NCBI GenBank assembly: GCA_002376325.1
Contig: DFMR01000167.1
Location: 1 to 29,415 of the forward strand
Direction of reading: 5' to 3'
From: Proteobacteria bacterium UBA3588
GTDB lineage: Bacteria; Pseudomonadota; Gammaproteobacteria; Thiohalomonadales; Thiohalomonadaceae
Length of the DNA: 29,415 nucleotides
This document shows positions 23,486 to 29,415 of the stretch, in pieces. Numbering within the stretch: position 1 is the stretch's first letter; each line of letters starts with the position of its first letter. Position numbers and translations under genes: made by a program. The notes beneath the pieces were generated by a model that saw only the letters and a program-made list of their open reading frames with translations, ran no database searches and was not told the DNA's origin.

Positions 23486-26425
23486 CTATACATAATTCTT
23501 TTGCGGCGTAACTCTAAGCAGTATTTCTGCCAGCGAACTTGGCTCAGCCACACCGTCCCCTTGCGCATAGTCGACGCCCATGGCTCGCAAAGCATCGAAA
23601 ATCGGACCATTCTCGACAAACTCCGCAATTGTTTTCAGCCCCATGACGTGTCCGATTTGATTTATCGATTCCACCATCGCGCGATCGACTGAATCAGTCA
23701 GCATGTCTCTAACGAAACCACCATCGATTTTTAAATAATCAACGTGCAGATTCTTTAGGTAGGCGAAAGAGCTGACGCCACTACCAAAATCATCAAGTGC
23801 GAAGCAGCAGCCCATGCCTGTCAGAACATCAATGAAGCGCATGGCCCGCGTCAAATTGGAAATGGCGGAGGTTTCGGTTATCTCAAAACATATGTTCTGC
23901 GGCGGCACATCGTACTCATGGATCTGAGTCACAACGAAATCAAGGAAATGGTCGTCGCCCAACGATTGGCCGGAAAGATTGATGGCGCAAATGATTGGAA
24001 TGTTATCGCGTGGTCCCTGTGCCTCACGCAGCATGCCGAGCGTAGTCCGCAATACCCAGCGGTCAAGCGTCGGCATAAGATTGTAACGTTCCGCTGCCGG
24101 AATAAAAGCCATCGGGAGGATCAACTCCCCATCGGACCCAAGCATGCGCATCAAAACTTCATAATGGGTGATATTCCGTTGACCGTCAGCTAGCGACATG
24201 ATGGGCTGCGCATAAAGCGTAAGACGCTCATCCTCGAACGCCTGGGTTATGCGGTGTACCCAGTTCATTTCTCCATGATGATGAACGACGTCACGGTCAT
24301 TGCGTTCATATACATGGACACGATTTCGGCCGCGATCTTTTGCAACATAGCATGCAGTGTCAGCCGCACTCATTACATCGGAAAGACGCCCACTATCTTC
24401 ATCGATCGCGACGACGCCGACGCTCATTCCGATATCGAAAGTCTTATCCTGCCAGACGAAGCGAAAGTCCTTCACCAGTTGACGAACATCGTCCGCTATA
24501 ATAAGCGCTCGATCTACCGAACAACCATCAAGCAGCAGGCCGAATTCATCGCCGCCAAGACGCGCCAGCGTGTCCGACTCCCTAACGCGCTTGTTCAGCA
24601 ACGTTGTGAGCTGACGCAGCAGCTCATCACCGGCACGATGACCACAGGTATCGTTGACCAGTTTGAACTGATCGAGATCCATATACAAAAGGACATGTCT
24701 GGCCTGGCCTATACGCGCCACCTTGATTGCGCGCTCCAATATCCGCTCAAACTCGCGCCGATTCGTCAGACCTGTCAACATGTCGTGACTGGCCTGGTGG
24801 CTAAGTTGCCGTGCAATACCCATTACTTCGGTAATATCGTGCAGCACCAGCACTGCTCCGACAATATCGAACTCGACATCGCGCAGTGGTGCGGCGGTCA
24901 CATTGATGTTATAGGCAGTGCCGTCGGAATGTGTCAGAACGCCATCATCCGCATGAACAGGAACACCGTCATCTCGCATGCAAATCTTTATCAGGTCGTC
25001 CAGATTTTCTCCCGTAACATCGTCTACCAGCCGTAAGACGTCGAGATAATACTTGCCGATTGCTTCACCGTGCTCAAATCCTGTCAGACGTTCGGCGACC
25101 GGGTTGATGTAATCAATCAGTCCATCGATGTCCGTGGTAATGACGCCGTCGCCAATCGATTGCAGGGTAACGATGGCACGCTGCTCGGCCGTATAGGCTG
25201 CCTGTTCGGCGAGCTTCAACCGAGAAATATCGCGAGCATTCCCTTCTACGCCGCTAACGGCACCAGTCGTGTCGTGGTAAAAATGGGCGTTCGTCGACAC
25301 CCACACAGAACCGCCGTTGCGATGACGCAGTTCAGTCGGGTAGTTCTCCACGCTGCCGCCGTTGGCAGCGAGTTCTTCGAGGAAATGATCACGGTTTCCG
25401 CTATCCATATAGAGATCCGACAGCTTGGTACCGATTAATTCCTCAACAGCATAGCCCACCACCTTCTTTGCCATCGGTGTGATATATGTGATGCGCCCTT
25501 CCGAATCGGTACGGTAGAATGTGTCCTGCATATTATCGAGCAGATTATTCAGCTTTGATTCCGACTCGCGCAGTTGCTGTTCGATGGTCAGGTGGTGCTG
25601 CAACAGGCTGCGGTATGCGTTGGTCAACACACCCAGTTCATCGGTCGATTGCGCACGCAGCCGCTCAATATTAAGCGTGCATGGGTCGTGTCCAGGGGTC
25701 ACCAATGCCTGCAATGGTTGCAATGACTGGCGGAAGCTACGCAAGAAGAACAGACTGGTGGCGACCGACAGCAAAGCCAGGAGCAGCCACAGGGAGAATT
25801 CCTCCAGGGAAAAAGTGCCCGTGCGCGACCACGAATACTCGGTAAGTACCGTATCGATAAACAGAGGAACCAGCGACGCGACTAGAAATATTTTTAGCTG
25901 AATCGTTACTTGCGGACGTGCCAACACGATACCTGAGACGGCTCGGCCGAAATGGTCGAGCGCGCGAAAGAATATCGGCAACCCGACGACAATCGAAACA
26001 ATGATCGCGATAAAGTGGATCCGCCACCAATCGAGCCCGGTGGCCTCGAAGCCTATGGCTTGATGGGCCGCCAGCAGGGTGACGCTGGGGCCAATCAACA
26101 CGGTGATGAGAAACACGAACCAGAAACGGCGGGGAAAGCGGTAGATACTGTTCAATGCCGCCTCGTCGGGCGTTCCATGCGAATCCAGTAAGTGGTAAAA
26201 CGGCCGCTGAAACCAATCGAAGATCAGTAAAGGGACGATGGTTGTCGTGGCCAAGTAAAGCGCAAAAGGCACATATCCGAGGATAGCAACCACTTGGTTC
26301 GGCCGGAATACGCCGGCCACGACAAGAAAAGCCAGCCCCACTGCCGGCGGCACCACCCATGCCAGCAATATCAGGGACAAGAACCCCTTTCTGAATTCCG
26401 CCGCGCTCAATGCTCTCCCTCGCAT
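23486..26425 (-). CDS. Membrane HAMP-PAS-GGDEF-EAL protein (c-di-GMP synthesis/hydrolysis), upstream paralog
   Basis: 979-residue paralog of the next gene with a different front end. About six membrane segments (17-39, 45-70, 101-120, 135-153, 177-194, 209-228) lead to a HAMP-like linker (about 228-285) and two PAS domains (about 290-402 and 414-532). GGDEF is intact at 624-628 with I-site RESD at 615-618. EAL residues Glu756 (EVL), Asn816, Glu848, Glu851, Asp878-Asp879, Lys899, Glu935 and Gln955 are present. From the last PAS to the end the two proteins are closely similar, so they arose by duplication and exchanged sensory parts. The start ATG has GGAG 4 bases upstream and lies 16 bases after the argG stop, so it is probably read with argG. 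Confidence 0.9.
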   Translation of the reverse strand: MRGRALSAAEFRKGFLSLILLAWVVPPAVGLAFLVVAGVFRPNQVVAILGYVPFALYLATTTIVPLLIFDWFQRPFYHLLDSHGTPDEAALNSIYRFPRRFWFVFLITVLIGPSVTLLAAHQAIGFEATGLDWWRIHFIAIIVSIVVGLPIFFRALDHFGRAVSGIVLARPQVTIQLKIFLVASLVPLFIDTVLTEYSWSRTGTFSLEEFSLWLLLALLSVATSLFFLRSFRQSLQPLQALVTPGHDPCTLNIERLRAQSTDELGVLTNAYRSLLQHHLTIEQQLRESESKLNNLLDNMQDTFYRTDSEGRITYITPMAKKVVGYAVEELIGTKLSDLYMDSGNRDHFLEELAANGGSVENYPTELRHRNGGSVWVSTNAHFYHDTTGAVSGVEGNARDISRLKLAEQAAYTAEQRAIVTLQSIGDGVITTDIDGLIDYINPVAERLTGFEHGEAIGKYYLDVLRLVDDVTGENLDDLIKICMRDDGVPVHADDGVLTHSDGTAYNINVTAAPLRDVEFDIVGAVLVLHDITEVMGIARQLSHQASHDMLTGLTNRREFERILERAIKVARIGQARHVLLYMDLDQFKLVNDTCGHRAGDELLRQLTTLLNKRVRESDTLARLGGDEFGLLLDGCSVDRALIIADDVRQLVKDFRFVWQDKTFDIGMSVGVVAIDEDSGRLSDVMSAADTACYVAKDRGRNRVHVYERNDRDVVHHHGEMNWVHRITQAFEDERLTLYAQPIMSLADGQRNITHYEVLMRMLGSDGELILPMAFIPAAERYNLMPTLDRWVLRTTLGMLREAQGPRDNIPIICAINLSGQSLGDDHFLDFVVTQIHEYDVPPQNICFEITETSAISNLTRAMRFIDVLTGMGCCFALDDFGSGVSSFAYLKNLHVDYLKIDGGFVRDMLTDSVDRAMVESINQIGHVMGLKTIAEFVENGPIFDALRAMGVDYAQGDGVAEPSSLAEILLRVTPQKNYV

Positions 26426-26441
26426 CGGCTCCGCAACCCGC

Positions 26442-27656
26442 TCAGCGCCCGTGTCTGGCGGCGATGCGCATGCGCAGGGCGTTCAGCTTGATGAAACCTT
26501 CCGCGTCCTTTTGATTATAGGCGCCCTTGTCATCCTCAAAAGTTGCAATATTGGCATCGAACAGCGAGTCCTGTTCCGATTTGCGTCCAGCCACGATCAC
26601 GTTGCCCTTATACAACTTCAGACGCACTACGCCATTAACATGCCCTTGAGACGAATCGATCATCTCCTGCAACATTTTGCGTTCCGGACTCCACCAGTAG
26701 CCATTATAAAGCAGCGACGCATAACGCGGCATCAGCTCGTCCTTCAGGTGCGCTACTTCCCGATCCAGCGTGAGCGACTCAATGGCGCGGTGTCCCTTCA
26801 GCATAATGGTACCGGCGGGCGTCTCATAGGCACCGCGGGATTTCATTCCGACATAACGGTTTTCCACGATGTCTGCACGGCCGATACCGTTGGCGCCGGC
26901 CACGCTGTTCAGATGAGCCATCACCTGTCCCGGCGTCATTTCCCTGCCGTCAATGGCGACAATATCGCCCTTGCGGTAGGTCAATTCAATGTAGGTCGCC
27001 CGATCCGGAGCGTTCTCCGGCGAAACGGTCCAGCGCCACATATCCTCTTCCGGTTCCGCCCACGGATCTTCGAGCACTCCGCCTTCGTAGGAGATATGCA
27101 ATAGATTGGCATCCATGGAATAGGGCGATTTCTTCCCCTTTTTGGCAAAGTCGACTGGGATATCGTGCTCTTCAGCGTAGGCCATCAGCTTTTCGCGCGA
27201 GGTGAGATCCCATTCGCGCCAGGGGGCGATCACTTTCACCTCGGGTTTCAACGCATAGGCACCCAGCTCGAAACGCACTTGGTCGTTGCCTTTGCCGGTA
27301 GCGCCGTGGGCAATGGCGTCCGCCCCGGTTTCATTGGCGATTTCGACCAGGCGCTTGGCGATCAAGGGGCGGGCGATGGAGGTGCCCAGCAGGTATTCGC
27401 CCTCGTAGACGGTATTGGCGCGGAACATGGGAAAGACGAAATCACGGGCGAATTCTTCCCGCAGATCGTCGATGTAGATCTCCTTGACCCCCATCGCCTG
27501 GGCCTTGGCGCGCGCCGGCTCCACCTCCTCACCCTGGCCGATATCGGCGGTGAAAGTCACCACCTCACAGCCGTATTTATCCTGCAACCACTTGAGAATA
27601 ATGGAGGTATCGAGGCCACCGGAATAGGCCAGGACCACTTTCTTGACGCCGGACAT
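26442..27656 (-). CDS. argG: Argininosuccinate synthase
   Basis: 404-residue cytoplasmic enzyme joining citrulline and aspartate with ATP in arginine biosynthesis. The ATP-pyrophosphatase P-loop is AYSGGLDTS at 10-18; GEYLLGTSIARPLIAK, HGATGKGNDQVRFE and KKGKKSPYSMDANLLHISYEGG are the substrate-binding motifs. Length and ends match the type I (about 400-residue) family. The upstream intergenic region has potential stem structures and a TATAAT. Downstream it is followed by two c-di-GMP genes at close spacing, an odd partnership for a housekeeping gene. Confidence 0.97.
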   Translation of the reverse strand: MSGVKKVVLAYSGGLDTSIILKWLQDKYGCEVVTFTADIGQGEEVEPARAKAQAMGVKEIYIDDLREEFARDFVFPMFRANTVYEGEYLLGTSIARPLIAKRLVEIANETGADAIAHGATGKGNDQVRFELGAYALKPEVKVIAPWREWDLTSREKLMAYAEEHDIPVDFAKKGKKSPYSMDANLLHISYEGGVLEDPWAEPEEDMWRWTVSPENAPDRATYIELTYRKGDIVAIDGREMTPGQVMAHLNSVAGANGIGRADIVENRYVGMKSRGAYETPAGTIMLKGHRAIESLTLDREVAHLKDELMPRYASLLYNGYWWSPERKMLQEMIDSSQGHVNGVVRLKLYKGNVIVAGRKSEQDSLFDANIATFEDDKGAYNQKDAEGFIKLNALRMRIAARHGR

Positions 27657-27678
27657 GCGGAAACTCCCCAGGATATTG

Positions 27679-27732
27679 GCCAGCCCCCGTCATGCGGGGG
27701 TCATAAGACGGGTAATTATACCCGAGGCTGGC
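27679..27732 (-). promoter_or_regulatory. Structured motY-argG intergenic region with a TATAAT
   Basis: GCCAGCC (27679-27685) pairs with GGCTGGC (27726-27732) and encloses two smaller hairpins: CCCCCG/CGGGGG (27684-27700, sharing two bases with the outer stem) and CGGGTA/TACCCG around ATTA (27709-27724). The second contains a minus-strand TATAAT (27715-27720). No good -35 is present at 16-18 bases. It may be a motY terminator, an argG leader structure or promoter, or a repeat. I see no ARG box. Confidence 0.45.
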
Positions 27733-27741
27733 AGGAGAGGG

Positions 27742-28599
27742 CTATTTGACGAGATAGACCATTACGCGCCTGTTTTCCGCGCGCCCCTGTGCGCTACGGT
27801 TTGATACCTGCGGCTTACCCTCGCCAAAACCGGCAATGAGGAACTTCACATGCTTTACCCCTTTGGCCAGGAGATAGTTCTTTACCGCTTCGCTCCGTTT
27901 CCGGCTCAGGCGCTCGTTATAGCGACGGAAACCGACACTATCCGCATAGCCGGTGATCTTTACCTCGCGGACGCCGGTGGCAGCCTTCAGATAGGTGGCG
28001 ACCCGGTCGAGGTCGGCCGCGGCTGCCGGCGCAATGGCGATACCGCCGAATGCGAAATGGATCTCCGTCGATTTCACTGCATCGAAACCGTATGGCAGCA
28101 GTTGGGTGACACAGCGCAGGAACTCCCCCAGAGCGGTTTGCACGTTGAGCGACGCGATGCGAACCGTCACGCGGTCCCTTCCGTCCGACCAGTCAGGGTA
28201 AGTCAAGGTCGGATACATTCCCTTTTCCAGTTCTGACAGCAACCGTCTGGCAAGCGGTGGTCCGAAACGAAACGGTACGGCTCCGGTGTTGATAGGCACC
28301 GGCCCTAAATCGACTCCCGGCACGCCGTGCATCCATACCGGGGCGATCGAAGCCAGTTGGGCACTGCCGGCCTTCAATGGCTGGCGCAACACGTGAACGG
28401 AAAAATCGAGCCCCGCTCCCGTTCCCCACTCGAAACGGACGGTGCCGTACAGGGGGATCTGCTGGCTCAGCGTACATTGCAGGCGGGAGCTGTCCACCAC
28501 CCAGCGAGCCTCATCCATTCTCGCGCCAAAAGACTGAACGCCAGCCAAGGCCGGCCCTGCCGACACCAGTCCGACACACAGCGCAATTGTGCGACGCAT
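27742..28599 (-). CDS. motY: MotY-like flagellar motor T-ring protein (OmpA-family C-terminus)
   Basis: 285-residue exported protein. After a signal peptide (MRRTIALCVGLVSAGPALA) comes a MotY N-terminal domain (about 20-160), with the family features LQCTLSQQIPLYGTVRFEW, ELEKGMYPTLTYPDW and LRCVTQLLPYGF. Next is an OmpA-like peptidoglycan-binding domain (about 175-280) with GYADSVG, NERLSRKRSEAVKNYL and GRAENRRVMVY. MotY and MotX form the T-ring that anchors the sodium-driven PomA/B (or Pseudomonas MotAB/CD) stators in the periplasm. ATG 28599 is chosen over an upstream GTG (28623) because it begins the signal peptide; neither has a clear ribosome site. No other flagellar gene is near. A generic OmpA-family protein is the alternative, but the N-terminal match favours MotY. 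Confidence 0.85.
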   Translation of the reverse strand: MRRTIALCVGLVSAGPALAGVQSFGARMDEARWVVDSSRLQCTLSQQIPLYGTVRFEWGTGAGLDFSVHVLRQPLKAGSAQLASIAPVWMHGVPGVDLGPVPINTGAVPFRFGPPLARRLLSELEKGMYPTLTYPDWSDGRDRVTVRIASLNVQTALGEFLRCVTQLLPYGFDAVKSTEIHFAFGGIAIAPAAAADLDRVATYLKAATGVREVKITGYADSVGFRRYNERLSRKRSEAVKNYLLAKGVKHVKFLIAGFGEGKPQVSNRSAQGRAENRRVMVYLVK

Positions 28600-29317
28600 A
28601 GAAAACGACACCACGACACCCACTATTACCGGTTCACCTGTAATGTCGGCACCGCTGCCGGAAACTTTACCGCTTTTCTCTTGCAGCCCCAGCCCATGGC
28701 CAGTAAACCAAAAGGGGGCAAATCGGCGTTGATGGCGTCCGCAGTGACGATACCGACATATTTCTTCCGGTAATCGAGACGCACTGGGGCGCCGATGACA
28801 GCATCACACTCGGCAACGGCACACTAACGCCTCTGCATCGACCAGGGGTGTAGCCGCGTCCCCGACCGCAGGATCCTCAACCGTTCCGGAAAGAAACCTC
28901 TACCCCTTCGAACCAGCCGTGCTTGGATTCATCAGAAGCAAACACCACTTCAGTCAATTCCTTACTCTTCCCAGCGGTCGAAATTATCGCGAGACGCCTC
29001 GATATCGGCGCCTCCTTGGGACGGTATCGGTACCGGCATCGGCCGTCTCGGGAGGCACTCGACCCGCACTCCGCAGCCCACCGGCGCAGCACTTTCCTGT
29101 CATCCAGATTTCAATTTTTTGCGCTAATCACGCAGGCGAAAAGCCCTCCTTTGGCACCGTAGCCCCTGCGCATCCGACCGCAGGGGAGCGAGATGTAGGA
29201 CGATCACGGATGCCAAATTAGGTGATCGCCCTGCGGATAACCACACAAATCTCTATAAATATTGTATTCCACCGTGCCTGCATGGCGGCAAAAAATGGAC
29301 TCTCTCGGAGGTTCACC
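28600..29317. other. Largely non-coding region upstream of motY
   Basis: About 720 bases without a convincing intact gene. It holds the motY upstream region, traces of a broken minus-strand frame (about 28636-29092, listed separately), a hairpin CCCCTGCG/CGCAGGGG at 29163-29170 and 29179-29186 with no T-run, and an A/T-rich stretch (about 29245-29270) before the right-edge gene that may contain a promoter but has no clear -35/-10 pair. Confidence 0.5.
28636..29092 (-). pseudogene. Possible remnant of a degraded hypothetical gene
   Basis: On the minus strand an open piece ends ELTEVVFASDESKHGWFEG with VEVSFRNG and a stop at 28877. Another frame then reads DPAVGDAATPLVDAEALVC, and a third runs from about 28825 to 28639 through PVRLDYRKKYVGIVTADAIN, ADLPPFGLLAMGWGCKRK to two stops. 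Each piece has protein-like composition, but none has a good start, and joining them needs at least two frameshifts. I do not recognise the family. Chance open frames in GC-rich sequence are the alternative. Confidence 0.3.
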
Positions 29318-29415
29318 ATGAATATCATCGCCAGCATCGACTTTACGCCGTTCGTAACCGCATTCGCTGTCGCACTCGTCGCAGCCATCATCGGCGGCAG
29401 CATCGTCATTGTCCG
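29318..29415 (+). CDS. Small membrane protein, 5' end only (runs off the window)
   Basis: An ATG with a strong ribosome site (CGGAGG, 7 bases upstream) opens a frame that is still open at the window edge after 32 codons: MNIIASIDFTPFVTAFAVAL, then VAAIIGGSIVIV. It is a short polar N-terminus followed by one long hydrophobic helix rich in Ala, Val, Ile and Gly. The design recalls major coat proteins of filamentous phages (Inoviridae), but any single-span small membrane protein would look similar; the C-terminal part needed to judge (basic residues after the helix) lies outside. Confidence 0.6.
   Translation, partial: MNIIASIDFTPFVTAFAVALVAAIIGGSIVIV

Noticed and set aside
20328..26425. EVL in place of EAL as a sign of dead phosphodiesterase domains
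   Set aside because: The catalytic Glu is kept, the middle residue is known to vary, and the other metal and substrate residues are present in both proteins.

Overview
The window looks like a stretch of gammaproteobacterial chromosome. The evidence is gene content and order: apbC next to metG, an RnfABCDGE/Rsx cluster followed by nth, a DUF1841 gene, MotY (found with sodium-type flagellar motors), an FNR with four cysteines and a DnaE2/ImuC polymerase. GC is high over the rnf block and clearly lower in the right third. A Chromatiales-like or related sulfur/nitrogen-cycling lineage is plausible, but I cannot name a genus. There are no rRNA or tRNA genes, CRISPR arrays or insertion sequences.

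Layout, left to right. (1) 2-1402: the 3' part of dnaE2 (+), carrying an in-frame palindromic repeat, converges on an FNR-type regulator (-, 1580-2368) with a long inverted repeat between them. (2) 2664-6031: a two-gene envelope operon (-), an LTA-synthase-like membrane phosphotransferase overlapping a membrane PHP-domain protein by ATGA. (3) 6247-8041 (-): a dCMP deaminase and the Fe-S carrier ApbC, separated by a heptamer-repeat element and a terminator. (4) 8279-18788 (+): metG; rnfA, rnfB, a DUF599 membrane protein, a secreted Sel1-repeat protein, rnfC, rnfD, rnfG, rnfE; then nth and DUF1841. A near-consensus FNR box lies upstream of rnfA at about -61.5 from a predicted start site. (5) 18904-19266 (+): an acyl-CoA thioesterase. 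(6) 19497-28599 (-): a small Gln-rich protein, then a run transcribed as motY, argG, two tandem PAS-GGDEF-EAL proteins and gloA. (7) 28600-29415: mostly non-coding, with traces of a decayed reading frame and the 5' end of a small membrane-protein gene that runs off the window.

Functional reading: the core is the Rnf ion-pumping ferredoxin:NAD+ oxidoreductase, probably under oxygen/redox control by FNR, with two extra membrane/periplasmic genes set inside the cluster. ApbC may supply Fe-S clusters to such proteins. The two c-di-GMP proteins and MotY point to a motile-to-sessile switch.

The most unusual non-genic feature is the density of dispersed repeats that touch genes: an in-frame copy in dnaE2, a copy forming the last residues of Nth and abutting the DUF1841 start, and two inverted heptamer-array elements (one inside the rnf operon directly before rnfB). 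I found no clear-cut undescribed system. The best leads are the DUF599/Sel1 insertion in rnf, the LTA-synthase/divergent-PHP pair, the heptamer elements, and the right-edge small membrane protein, which resembles a filamentous-phage coat protein only in general design.
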